NCBI RefSeq assembly: GCF_030548465.1
Contig: NZ_JAUOSF010000010.1
Span: 1-64,000, forward strand
DNA length: 64,000 nt
Reading direction: 5' to 3'
From: Tamlana sp. 2_MG-2023
GTDB lineage: Bacteria > Bacteroidota > Bacteroidia > Flavobacteriales > Flavobacteriaceae
The position numbers were made by a program, and so were the translations under genes. Under the pieces are notes generated by a model, which was not told where the DNA came from, did not search any database, and was given only the letters and a program-made list of their open reading frames with translations. Numbering within the stretch: position 1 is the stretch's first letter; every line of letters begins with the position of its first letter. This document shows, piece by piece, positions 26,805-34,877 of the stretch.

Positions 26805-28378
26805 TGATGATGACTGCAGATTATTTAGTGATTGGTTCGGGTGTTGCCGGCTTAACATTTGCTGTGAAAATAGCCGAAAAATATCCTGAACGCAGTGTCG
26901 TTATTGTTACAAAGGCTAGTGAAGACGAATCAAATACCAAATATGCCCAAGGTGGGGTAGCTATTGTTTTAAATAAAGAATCTGATTCTTTTAAAAAGCA
27001 TATACAAGATACTTTAATTGCTGGCGACGGACTTTGTAATAAAGAAGTCGTTGAGATGGTAGTTAATGAGGGCCCCGATCGTTTTAAAGAATTATTACTT
27101 TGGGGGGCTAATTTTGATGCCAACGACGCCGGGAAATTCGACCTTGGAAAAGAAGGCGGGCATTCCGAATATCGTATCGCACACCATAAAGATATTACGG
27201 GCTTTGAAATTGAACGTGCTTTGTTAACAACTGCACATCAATTACCAAATATTTCTATATTACCACATCATTTTGCTATCGATTTAGTGACTAATCATCA
27301 CATAGAGTCCAAGAATTCTGATGATTTACGCTGCTATGGTGCTTATGTGATGAATCAAAATTCCGGTGAAATATTCACTATAAAATCTAATAGTACTTTA
27401 TTAGCTTCAGGAGGTATCGGTCGTGTTTATGGGCATACCACAAATCCGGTTATCGCAACTGGCGATGGTGTGGCTATGGCGCATCGCGCTAAAGGACGTA
27501 TCAAGGATATGGAGTTTATTCAATTTCACCCTACAGCTTTATATGATGCTAAAGGCGAATCGTCATTTTTAATTTCTGAAGCCGTGAGAGGTTTTGGGGC
27601 GATTTTAAGAAATGGGAAGGGTTATCGTTTTATGCCTGATTATGATGAGCGTGCCGAATTAGCTTCTAGAGATATCGTGTCACAAAGTATTGATAGCGAA
27701 CTTAAAAAATCTGGAGATACACATGTGTATTTAGATTGTACACATTTGGATATGGACGGCTTTATGGCGCATTTTCCAAATATTTACGAGAAATGTTTAG
27801 AGCATCATATCGATATAAAAACCGATTGGATTCCTGTGGTTCCAGCTTGTCATTATTTATGCGGCGGTGTTGATGTGGATATGATTGGAAAAACGACCAT
27901 TGATAATTTATACGCTTGTGGTGAATGCACTAGAACAGGGTTGCACGGTGCAAACCGTTTGGCGTCAAATTCCTTATTAGAAGCCTTAGTTTATGCGCAT
28001 AATATTTTTAAACATTTAGCCGATGCAGATAATACAATTTTAGATGTTGAGATTCCAGATTGGGATGATGAGGGTACGATTATCCCAAAAGAACATGTTT
28101 TGGTACAACACAATTTAAAACAAGTTCAAGCGATAATGCGTGATTATGTTGGTATTGTACGATCTAATAAACGTTTAAAAAGTGCCTTAAAACACTTAGA
28201 TGTTATTTCCAGCGAGGTTGAAGATTTGTATAAAGAATCGAGAATATCAACCACACTTTGTGAGTTAAGAAATATGATTAATGTCGCTTACCTCATTATT
28301 TGGCAGTCTTTAGAACGCAGCGAAAATAAAGGCGGTTATTATAACTTAGATAATATTAAAAAAGAAACGAGACCTTAA
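26804..28378 (+). CDS. nadB: L-aspartate oxidase
   Basis: The 524-aa FAD enzyme oxidises aspartate to iminoaspartate for NadA. It has the FAD-binding GSGVAGLTFAVKIAE, the KYAQGGVAIVL motif, EFIQFHPTALY with the catalytic His/Arg region, and PACHYLCGGVDVD plus ECTRTGLHGANRLASNSLLEALVYA near the C-terminal part. The size is normal. ATGATGATG at the start gives three close possible initiators; the first overlaps the nadA stop. It ends in a terminator that overlaps its last codons. Confidence 0.95.
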   Translation: MMMTADYLVIGSGVAGLTFAVKIAEKYPERSVVIVTKASEDESNTKYAQGGVAIVLNKESDSFKKHIQDTLIAGDGLCNKEVVEMVVNEGPDRFKELLLWGANFDANDAGKFDLGKEGGHSEYRIAHHKDITGFEIERALLTTAHQLPNISILPHHFAIDLVTNHHIESKNSDDLRCYGAYVMNQNSGEIFTIKSNSTLLASGGIGRVYGHTTNPVIATGDGVAMAHRAKGRIKDMEFIQFHPTALYDAKGESSFLISEAVRGFGAILRNGKGYRFMPDYDERAELASRDIVSQSIDSELKKSGDTHVYLDCTHLDMDGFMAHFPNIYEKCLEHHIDIKTDWIPVVPACHYLCGGVDVDMIGKTTIDNLYACGECTRTGLHGANRLASNSLLEALVYAHNIFKHLADADNTILDVEIPDWDDEGTIIPKEHVLVQHNLKQVQAIMRDYVGIVRSNKRLKSALKHLDVISSEVEDLYKESRISTTLCELRNMINVAYLIIWQSLERSENKGGYYNLDNIKKETRP

Positions 28379-28394
28379 TCAGTCTCGTTTTTTT
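28365..28394 (+). terminator. Terminator overlapping the nadB 3' end
   Basis: AAACGAGAC-CTTAATCA-GTCTCGTTT with a following T-run. The 5' arm lies inside the last nadB codons. Confidence 0.88.
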
Positions 28395-28419
28395 ATGTAA
28401 TTAAATATGGTATGGGTGC

Positions 28420-28752
28420 TTATTTACCAAGCATGACAAGTTCGTTACATACTACTTCGGTTATATAGCGTTTAATACCAGATTTATCGTCGTAGCTTCT
28501 TGATGTTAACTTGCCTTCAATAGCGACTTCTTTTCCTTTTGCGACGTACTTTTCAATAATCTCAGCCGTTTTTCCCCAAGCTACAATATTGTGCCACTGG
28601 GTATCTGTGATTTTTTCACCTTTGTTATTGGTGTAATTGTAATGTGTGGCTAGATTAAATCGTGCTAATCGTTTTCCTGATTCTAAATTGATGATTTCTG
28701 GATCGTTTCCAAGGTTTCCAATCAACTGTACTTTGTTTCTAAGTGTGCTCAT
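28420..28752 (-). CDS. ssb: Short single-stranded DNA-binding protein
   Basis: The 110-aa protein is one OB-fold: MSTLRNKVQLIGNLGNDPEI, RFNLATHYNYTN, TQWHNIVAWGKTAEIIEKYVAKGKEVAIEGKL. It lacks the acidic C-terminal tail (DDDIPF type) that recruits partners to the replicative SSB, so it is probably an accessory SSB, with a separate full-length gene elsewhere. It is a single gene convergent with nadB. The 263 bp upstream hold no other gene. Confidence 0.88.
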   Translation of the reverse strand: MSTLRNKVQLIGNLGNDPEIINLESGKRLARFNLATHYNYTNNKGEKITDTQWHNIVAWGKTAEIIEKYVAKGKEVAIEGKLTSRSYDDKSGIKRYITEVVCNELVMLGK

Positions 28753-29015
28753 AATTTTAAATTTTACGTTAAACAGTTAATACTATGCTGTCAATGCTTA
28801 GTTAAATATGTTAGCGATTAACAACAGGGCAAATATCATTCAGCATCAAAAGTTTAATCGGTATTTACTTATTTAAAATCGCTTGTAAATGTTTGTAGTC
28901 GTTTGTAAGCGGAATTTTTCAAGTTATTGTTCTGTGAAATGTAGTGGTTTTTAAAAATGGCTTAACACCATGTTAACACGTGATGGTGTTACTTATTTTG
29001 TATATTTAAAAAAAT

Positions 29016-29444
29016 ATGAATTCAAAAAACATAAAAACAATTACGGTAGAAACGATTGTTAGAGCAGATATTGATAGTGTTTGGGATTGTTGGACAAAAC
29101 CAGAGCACATTATAAACTGGAATTTTGCTTCAGATGAATGGTGTTGCCCAAAAGCCGAGAACGATTTAAAAACTAACGGCGAATTTTCCTGGCGAATGGA
29201 AGCCAAAGATGGAAGTATGGGTTTTGATTTTTCAGGAACTTATGAGACAATTATTGATAAAGAATTAATTACTTATAAAATGGAAGATGGTCGATTCGTT
29301 AAAATTGCCTTTTCTGAAAATCAAAATCAGACAACTATAAGCGAAACGTTTGATGCTGAAGGTACCCATGCCGATGAGCAGCAAAGAGCTGGTTGGCAAG
29401 CCATATTAGAGAATTTTAAAAACTATGTTGAAACGAAAAAATAA
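29016..29444 (+). CDS. SRPBCC/AHSA1-type START-like protein
   Basis: The 142-aa product has the AHSA1 pattern: ETIVRADIDSVWDCWTKPEHIINWNFASDEWCCPKAENDLKTNGEF-type start, a central FSGTYETIID and the C-terminal QQRAGWQAILENFKNYVE helix. Such proteins bind hydrophobic ligands or act as small co-chaperone-like folds; the substrate is unknown. It is close to the lipocalin gene (4 bp gap to the preferred start), so they may share a transcript. Confidence 0.85.
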   Translation: MNSKNIKTITVETIVRADIDSVWDCWTKPEHIINWNFASDEWCCPKAENDLKTNGEFSWRMEAKDGSMGFDFSGTYETIIDKELITYKMEDGRFVKIAFSENQNQTTISETFDAEGTHADEQQRAGWQAILENFKNYVETKK

Positions 29445-29448
29445 TCAA

Positions 29449-29988
29449 ATGAAAAATAGTAATTGGGTTTACTCATTATTAATATCAGGATTGTTGTTGA
29501 GCTTTTTGTCATGCCGTACCATTCCTGAAAAGGCAGTCGCAGTCAAATCATTCGACAAGGCGAAATATTTAGGAAAGTGGTACGAAATCGCAAGATTGGA
29601 TTTTAAGTATGAAAAGGATTTGAATAATACCACCGCCGAGTATTCATTGAATGAAAATGGTACAATTAAAGTAAATAACCAGGGTTTCGATACGATTTCA
29701 AAGCAATGGGAACAATCTATAGGAAAAGCAAAATTTGTAGATGAAGATGACGTAGCCATGCTTAAAGTTTCATTTTTCGGACCGTTTTATTCAGGATATA
29801 ATGTGATCGCTATTGATGAAGATTATAACTATGCGCTTATTGCTGGTAAAAGCTTAGATTATTTATGGTTGTTATCAAGAGAAACAAAAATACCCGAAAG
29901 TATTAAAACTAAATATTTGAAAATGGCAGAAGATGTTGGCTATAATACTTCCGAGCTTTTGTGGATTGAACATGATAGAAAGCAATAG
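29449..29988 (+). CDS. blc: Lipocalin Blc-type lipoprotein
   Basis: The preferred start is the ATG at 29449 (MKNSNWVYSLL); an upstream ATG at 29425 would overlap the SRPBCC gene. The product has a lipobox SFLSC (Cys22), then the lipocalin fold with the SCR1 motif YLGKWYEIARLDF, the strand VKVSFFGPFYSGYNVIAIDEDYNYALIAG-like region and WLLSRE. Blc-type lipocalins sit on the outer membrane and bind lysophospholipids or fatty acids, often during envelope stress. Confidence 0.88.
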   Translation: MKNSNWVYSLLISGLLLSFLSCRTIPEKAVAVKSFDKAKYLGKWYEIARLDFKYEKDLNNTTAEYSLNENGTIKVNNQGFDTISKQWEQSIGKAKFVDEDDVAMLKVSFFGPFYSGYNVIAIDEDYNYALIAGKSLDYLWLLSRETKIPESIKTKYLKMAEDVGYNTSELLWIEHDRKQ

Positions 29989-30201
29989 GGAATTAAGAAG
30001 TGTCATGTGGTTAACTAATTGATAAAGAGTATTAAGGGCAAGATACACTAATTTGGGTGCTTTAATTTTTGTAGGTTTATTTGTACGAAATATGGGTTTG
30101 TTGTATATTTCGTTTTGATAAAGTTAATAATGATATCACCGTCTGCGCTCCAACTTGTAATATTTGAGATAGTCGATGTGTTCAAATTAGTAAGGTAAAC
30201 C

Positions 30202-30552
30202 ATGGAAAAAAAGTGCTTAGAGTGCGGTGATAAAATTGTTGGACGCGTCGATAAGAAATTTTGTAGCGATGGCTGTCGTAACAGTTATAACAATCGTGTT
30301 AATAAGGATAGTAAAAACCTCATTCGAAACACGAATAACCGCCTGCGTAAAAATTATAGGATCTTAGAAGCGCTTAATCCTGAGCAAAAAACAAAAACCT
30401 CTAGAGCCAAGCTTATTGAAGCAGGTTTCGATTTTAATTATTTTACAAGTATTTACACTACAAAAGCCAAAACGGTATATTATTTTGTTTACGATCAGGG
30501 CTATTTACCTTTAGAAAATGACTATTATGCACTTGTAAAGCGTGAAGGGTAA
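30202..30552 (+). CDS. Small zinc-ribbon protein of unknown function
   Basis: The 116-aa product starts with a four-Cys treble-clef or zinc ribbon: CLECG at 5-9 and KFCSDGCRNSYNNR at 19-32. The rest is basic and helical, then aromatic (YYFVYDQGYLPLENDYYALVK). The start resembles other bacterial CxxC...CSxxC proteins annotated as DUF2116-like. Nucleic-acid binding is possible but not shown. It is 17 bp before the VOC gene and probably cotranscribed with it. Confidence 0.75.
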   Translation: MEKKCLECGDKIVGRVDKKFCSDGCRNSYNNRVNKDSKNLIRNTNNRLRKNYRILEALNPEQKTKTSRAKLIEAGFDFNYFTSIYTTKAKTVYYFVYDQGYLPLENDYYALVKREG

Positions 30553-30569
30553 ATTAAAATAAGAAAACT

Positions 30570-30962
30570 ATGGAATTTGATAGAACAGGAATTATATTAT
30601 ATACCATTGAATATAAAAAATGTGTCACGTTTTATGAAGAGGTTCTAGAACTCACTAAGTTGTTTGAAACAGAAGTTTTAACTTGCTTTGAATTTGGAGC
30701 CACTTATTTGTTAGTGGAACTTGATTTAGATTATGATGGTGAAGCACTCGCTGAAAGTCGTATAAAAACATGCCTGCGAATGAATGTGCCTAATGTAAAA
30801 CAGCTTTCAGATAAGTTAATTTCAAAAGGTGTTGATGTAAAGTATCAAGAGTTTTCCTGGGGAACAATTGCTAAGTTTTTTGACCCCGACGGAAACTTAT
30901 GTGCTTTTAAGGATTCTGAAAAATTCGAGAAACAAATTGAAGATTTCAACGTGCCAAAATAA
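30570..30962 (+). CDS. VOC/glyoxalase family protein
   Basis: The 130-aa single-subunit VOC-fold protein has paired beta-alpha-beta-beta-beta modules: TGIILYTIEYKKCVTFYEEVLEL, LLVELDL and the closing WGTIAKFFDPDGNLCAFKD. A glutamate that could bind metal lies in the closing module, but the N-terminal His typical of glyoxalase I is replaced (LYTIEY), so the reaction is unknown. It is convergent with the CBS gene. Confidence 0.82.
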   Translation: MEFDRTGIILYTIEYKKCVTFYEEVLELTKLFETEVLTCFEFGATYLLVELDLDYDGEALAESRIKTCLRMNVPNVKQLSDKLISKGVDVKYQEFSWGTIAKFFDPDGNLCAFKDSEKFEKQIEDFNVPK

Positions 30963-31054
30963 ACGCTATTTTGTTTAAAGACCTAAAAAAAAGCTTCTAA
31001 TCATTTAAAAAAAACAATCAAAAGCTTTAAATAAAATTGCAGTGTGTGAGCTTG

Positions 31055-31519
31055 TTATTTCCACGTTTGACCTTTCATAGTCATGGCGGCTTTTAAAATA
31101 TCTTTTTGACTAATTTGTCCGATTAACTTTCCTTTTTTCACAATTGGAAACCTTCTGCGTTTAGAATCTAAGAACTTTTTGGCAGCATCGAAAATATTCA
31201 TATCACCATCAATAGTTTCAACATCGGTAATCATGTGTTTTTCTATAGTTAGATCTTGTAAAGGCATGTTGTAGTAGCGGCTTTCGCTGATTTGCTTAAT
31301 ACAATCGCCTTCAGAAATGATTCCTACAAGTTCATTTTTTCGATTAACCACTGGTCCGCCAGAAATTCTATTTTTAATTAATGATTGTATGACACTTTCA
31401 ACAGTTTGGTCTGCTTTAAACGTAATTAAGTTCGTGCTCATGTAATCACTAACGGTTAGTGACGGTGTTGTAGTGGCGCTGGAACGCTTTCTGGCTCCTA
31501 TAAAACTCTTTATCCCCAT
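31055..31519 (-). CDS. Tandem CBS-domain protein
   Basis: The 154-aa protein is a pair of CBS motifs forming a Bateman module: VSDYMSTNLITFKADQTVESVIQSLIKNRISGGPVVN and the second half MITDVETIDGDMNIFDAAKKFLDSKRRRFPIVKKGKLIGQISQKDIL. Such stand-alone modules bind adenine nucleotides (AMP, ATP, S-adenosylmethionine) and regulate partners. The partner is unknown. It has no operon neighbour; the 3' side faces the VOC gene. Confidence 0.88.
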   Translation of the reverse strand: MGIKSFIGARKRSSATTTPSLTVSDYMSTNLITFKADQTVESVIQSLIKNRISGGPVVNRKNELVGIISEGDCIKQISESRYYNMPLQDLTIEKHMITDVETIDGDMNIFDAAKKFLDSKRRRFPIVKKGKLIGQISQKDILKAAMTMKGQTWK

Positions 31520-31701
31520 AGTAGTTTGATTTTTTGGTAATTCTAAATATAGAGTTTAATTTTTACAATTCCTAAAATTTATTAATATAAGTTGTTGTGA
31601 TACATGTGTATAGCGGATTTATTTGTTATTTATTGATTAAATTTGTTAAATAAATATGGTGATAATAAGTGGAGAGTTGTTGCTTTTACAATGTTTAATT
31701 T

Positions 31702-31918
31702 TACCTGTCTATCGGCAGGTAATTACCGTGTTTTCTTAATAAAAATGATTTCTCGCGAAGACGCTAATTCGCAAAGAGAATTATTTGAAAAATCAGCATC
31801 TAAAAAAACGCTGTGGAGCTCTGTGTAATCTCAGCGAAACTCTGTGTAATAGCTATTTCAGTCTTTTTATCTGTGAAAATCTTTGCAATCTGTGTCTAGG
31901 AAATCAGCGCAAGAGTAA
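31702..31918 (-). repeat. Mosaic ACACAGAG-type interspersed repeat (copy B, inverted)
   Basis: The 31520-31945 gap holds no supported gene. TACCTGTCTATCGGCAGGTA (31702-31721) is a palindromic REP-like core. It is followed by CTCGCGAAGACG, GCTCTGTGTAATCTCAGCG, ATCTGTGAAAATCTTTGCA and AAATCAGCGCAAGAGTAA (31901-31918), which are reverse complements of blocks in copy A at 20019-20480, in reverse order. Confidence 0.75.
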
Positions 31919-31945
31919 ATAACCAACAACTAAAACACCCCTGTT

Positions 31946-32470
31946 TTACTGTGGCTTTTGAATGTTTATAGCGTCAAACTCCACCTTCTTATTCATTTGT
32001 AAATTCAAATTAGAAAAGGCTACTAATAGTTCTTGAGTACTTTGGGTGAGCTCTTCCTCGCTTGAAGATGCTAGGTTGTAAAGACTTTCTAACTTATAAA
32101 ACTTTGTTTCCAAAACCAATACTCTAGCTGAGATGGATGGTGATTTTGCTGTTTCAGGAGTATTAACTTTTAATTCTTTAAAGGTTTCTTTTAAATCTTT
32201 TTCACTATCCTGAAAATAGCTGAAGTCACCTGCCTTAAGATTAGTAATGATGCCTTCTAGCTTATAATATTGTGTCCAATCTTTAACTAGTGATTGCGCT
32301 TTTTGGTCTAAAGTGAATTCTGTAAAATTAAGGTTTTCTATATCTTCTTCTGATACAACACCGCTGTTATCAACTTCAGTTTCTACAAGTGTTTTATTTT
32401 CTTGGTTGTCTTTACATGCTGAAAACAACATAAAAACACCTAGAGCCAAAAGGATTTGAGTACGCATCAT
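31946..32470 (-). CDS. Hypothetical lipoprotein
   Basis: The start is set at the ATG at 32470 (MMRTQILLALGVFMLFSACKDN). The longer frame to 32542 would put 24 residues before the signal peptide and is rejected. The lipobox FSAC gives a lipid-anchored protein of about 155 residues with an acidic linker and then mostly helices (LDQKAQSLVKDWTQYYKLEGIITNLKAGDFSYF; LVLETKFYKLESLYNLASSSEEELTQSTQELLVAFSNL). The family is not recognised, but it looks like common Bacteroidota helical lipoproteins. Confidence 0.72.
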   Translation of the reverse strand: MMRTQILLALGVFMLFSACKDNQENKTLVETEVDNSGVVSEEDIENLNFTEFTLDQKAQSLVKDWTQYYKLEGIITNLKAGDFSYFQDSEKDLKETFKELKVNTPETAKSPSISARVLVLETKFYKLESLYNLASSSEEELTQSTQELLVAFSNLNLQMNKKVEFDAINIQKPQ

Positions 32471-32625
32471 TTTTAATTTTAATACAATAGGATACAAAGA
32501 TATAGGAATAGTTGATTTTATTGTTGTGTGTGAAGCTGTCATATTAAGAATATTTTGACTTTTTTATGGATTATTTCTAGCGAAATCTTATTATTTTTGA
32601 AAATTCTTCATAAACAGGATAATTA

Positions 32626-33576
32626 ATGAGCTCTAAAATATTAATAATTGGTGCCTGCGGGCAGATTGGATCGGAACTAACTTTTAAGTTACGAAGCATT
32701 TACGGGGATGAAAATGTAGTTGCTAGTGATATTAGTTACAGCAATTTAGATATCGTAAATTCTGGTCTTTTTGAAATCGTGGATGCCAAAGATTACGCCA
32801 GTGTAAAAACTTGTGTTGAAAAATTTAATATAGATACCATTTATTTAATGGCCGCCATGTTAAGTGCGACAGGGGAAAAATTTCCTATGGAAGCTTGGGA
32901 TTTAAACATGACGTCTTTGTTTAATGTTTTAAACTTAGCTAAAGATAATTTTATAGAAAAAGTTTTTTGGCCTTCTAGTATTGCAGTTTTTGGAACCACA
33001 ACACCGAAAGATTACACGCCACAATATACCATTATGGAGCCTACAACCGTTTACGGCATGACCAAACAGGTTGGAGAGCGTTGGTGTGAATATTATTTTA
33101 CGAAATATAATGTAGATGTAAGAAGTATACGTTACCCAGGAATTATAAGTTGGAAAACCTTGCCTGGTGGCGGAACAACCGATTATGCTGTTGAGATTTA
33201 CCATGAGGCTATAAAAAACAAATCGTATGCATGTTTCTTAAAAGAGGATACTAAATTACCAATGATGTTTATGGATGATGCTATTAAAGCAACGGTGGAT
33301 ATTATGCAAGCAGCGCCTGAAACCATTAAAATTCGTTCTTCTTATAATTTGTCGGCAACAAGTTTTACACCTCAAGAAGTTGCTGAGTCGATTAAAAAGC
33401 GCATTCCAGAGTTTGAAATGAGCTACAACTCCGATTACCGACAGGAGATTGCTAACAGTTGGCCAAAAAGTATAAACGATTCTTATGCCCGACAAGATTG
33501 GAAATGGAAGCATCAGTTTTCGTTGGATAATATCACAGAAGAGATGTTGTTTCAGTTAGATAAAAAATATAATTAA
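32626..33576 (+). CDS. NAD-dependent epimerase-type L-threonine 3-dehydrogenase
   Basis: The 316-aa short-chain/extended dehydrogenase has a Rossmann GACGQIGSEL motif at 8-17, VFWPSSIAVFG (catalytic Ser/Thr), YGMTKQVGE with the YxxxK pair, and RYPGIIS with PGGGTTDYAVEI, the substrate-loop motif of epimerase-like threonine dehydrogenases known from Flavobacterium and Cytophaga relatives. It converts threonine to 2-amino-3-ketobutyrate. A -7 box TATTTTTG at 32592-32599 precedes it. Confidence 0.88.
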   Translation: MSSKILIIGACGQIGSELTFKLRSIYGDENVVASDISYSNLDIVNSGLFEIVDAKDYASVKTCVEKFNIDTIYLMAAMLSATGEKFPMEAWDLNMTSLFNVLNLAKDNFIEKVFWPSSIAVFGTTTPKDYTPQYTIMEPTTVYGMTKQVGERWCEYYFTKYNVDVRSIRYPGIISWKTLPGGGTTDYAVEIYHEAIKNKSYACFLKEDTKLPMMFMDDAIKATVDIMQAAPETIKIRSSYNLSATSFTPQEVAESIKKRIPEFEMSYNSDYRQEIANSWPKSINDSYARQDWKWKHQFSLDNITEEMLFQLDKKYN

Positions 33577-33611
33577 TTACATATCTTTGGGGCTCCCAAA
33601 TTGAAAATACT

Positions 33612-34202
33612 ATGCTTGAAAATTTCTGGTTTAATGTAGAATACGGTATCAACCATGTGCTTGATATCAATGCTTACGATCATGTTTTATTTTTAATCGT
33701 TTTGGCGGTTCCGTATTTATTTAAAGACTGGAAACGTGTGTTGCTTTTAGTAACCATGTTCACACTGGGGCATACCTTATCTTTAATCTTAGCCAGCTAT
33801 GGTGTGGTTAGTGTAAACGCTTCTATTGTTGAGTTTTTAATTCCGATTACCATTATGATTGTAGCGCTCTTTAATGTGTTTACAGCAGGAAAAGGGGCTC
33901 AAAATGAAAAAGTTGGTGTCTTGTTTTTATCTACTTTATTTTTTGGTTTGATTCACGGGTTAGGCTTTGCACGAGAGTTTAGAATGCTTTTAGGAGATTC
34001 AGATAATAAGCTGTTATTGCTATTAGAATTTGCTTTGGGTATCGAAATTGCACAAGTTATTATTGTGTTTTTAGTCCTGTTTTTAGGGTATCTCGTTCAA
34101 ACCATTTTTAGGTTCTCTAAACGTGATTGGGTTATGGTTATTTCGGCTGTAGTAGTTGGTTTAGTGATTCCTATGATTTTGAACAGCGACTTCTTAGCTT
34201 AA
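33612..34202 (+). CDS. HupE/UreJ-like membrane protein
   Basis: The 196-aa protein has about six membrane segments. It has the HupE/UreJ-2 pattern: GINHVLDINAYDHVLFLI (first His-Asp motif), TLGHTLSLILA and FGLIHGLGFA. In characterised members these His motifs bind nickel or other metals for uptake; in Bacteroidota the function is untested. A perfect -7 box TATCTTTG lies at 33582-33589, 23 bp upstream. Confidence 0.82.
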   Translation: MLENFWFNVEYGINHVLDINAYDHVLFLIVLAVPYLFKDWKRVLLLVTMFTLGHTLSLILASYGVVSVNASIVEFLIPITIMIVALFNVFTAGKGAQNEKVGVLFLSTLFFGLIHGLGFAREFRMLLGDSDNKLLLLLEFALGIEIAQVIIVFLVLFLGYLVQTIFRFSKRDWVMVISAVVVGLVIPMILNSDFLA

Positions 34203-34293
34203 AAATATTCTTAAATTTTATCGGTCTGACGTTGTAATTAAAATACGAAGCGAGTATATTCGTTATGTCGAATGTATTATGGCTCGAAATCGT

Positions 34294-34366
34294 GGGTTTG
34301 CGTTAGGGATTGCAGTGAAAATCCTTTTACTTTTTCTGTAAAAGATTGTAGCGGAAAGCCCGACCC
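34294..34366 (+). repeat. Structured flavobacterial intergenic element
   Basis: Between the HupE-like gene and the dCMP deaminase, two direct repeats GATTGCAGTGAAAATCC and GATTGTAGCGGAAAGCCC flank a hairpin CTTTTAC-N7-GTAAAAG (34324-34344). The outer ends GGGTTTGCG and CCCGACCC can also pair in part. This gives a compact stem-loop of about 70 nt. No ORF is supported. Confidence 0.55.
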
Positions 34367-34438
34367 GAATTGTTGCGAGGTTTCTTTTTAGCCCGGAACA
34401 TGATATGAGGGTAACGCCATAATGATATATAAAATTTA

Positions 34439-34870
34439 ATGCCAGAACATAAACAACTTAAGTACGATAAAGCTTATTTACGAATTGCTAAAGAGTGGGG
34501 GAAGTTATCGTATTGTAATCGCCGACAAGTAGGTGCGATTATTGTGAAAGATAGAATGATTATTTCCGACGGATATAATGGAACACCTTCAGGTTTTGAG
34601 AACTTTTGTGAAGATGACGAAGGTTACACCAAATGGTACGTGTTGCATGCTGAAGCAAATGCCATACTAAAAGTGGCTGCTTCCACACAGTCCTGCAAGG
34701 GTGCAACCCTGTATATCACCATGTCGCCATGTAAGGAGTGTAGTAAATTAATACACCAAGCAGGTATTGTAAAAGTGGTTTATCACGAGGCTTATAAAGA
34801 TGATTCTGGGCTTAAATTCTTAGAAAAAGCTGGGATTAAAATTGAAAGAATAGAAGATTTAAAAGCATAA
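34439..34870 (+). CDS. dCMP deaminase family protein
   Basis: The 143-aa zinc enzyme has the cytidine/deoxycytidylate deaminase motifs: VGAIIVKDRMIISDGYNGTPSGFENFCEDD, then LHAEANAI (zinc His and catalytic Glu) and MSPCKECSKLIHQAG (PCxxC zinc ligands). It converts dCMP to dUMP for dTMP synthesis. The long G-N-G-T-P segment is typical of the ComEB/dCMP branch. It is 7 bp before the S41 protease gene. Confidence 0.92.
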   Translation: MPEHKQLKYDKAYLRIAKEWGKLSYCNRRQVGAIIVKDRMIISDGYNGTPSGFENFCEDDEGYTKWYVLHAEANAILKVAASTQSCKGATLYITMSPCKECSKLIHQAGIVKVVYHEAYKDDSGLKFLEKAGIKIERIEDLKA

Positions 34871-34877
34871 CAAAAAT

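Noticed and set aside
31643-31828. 61-aa plus-strand ORF
   Set aside because: Lies in the inverted copy of the mosaic repeat and has no domain.
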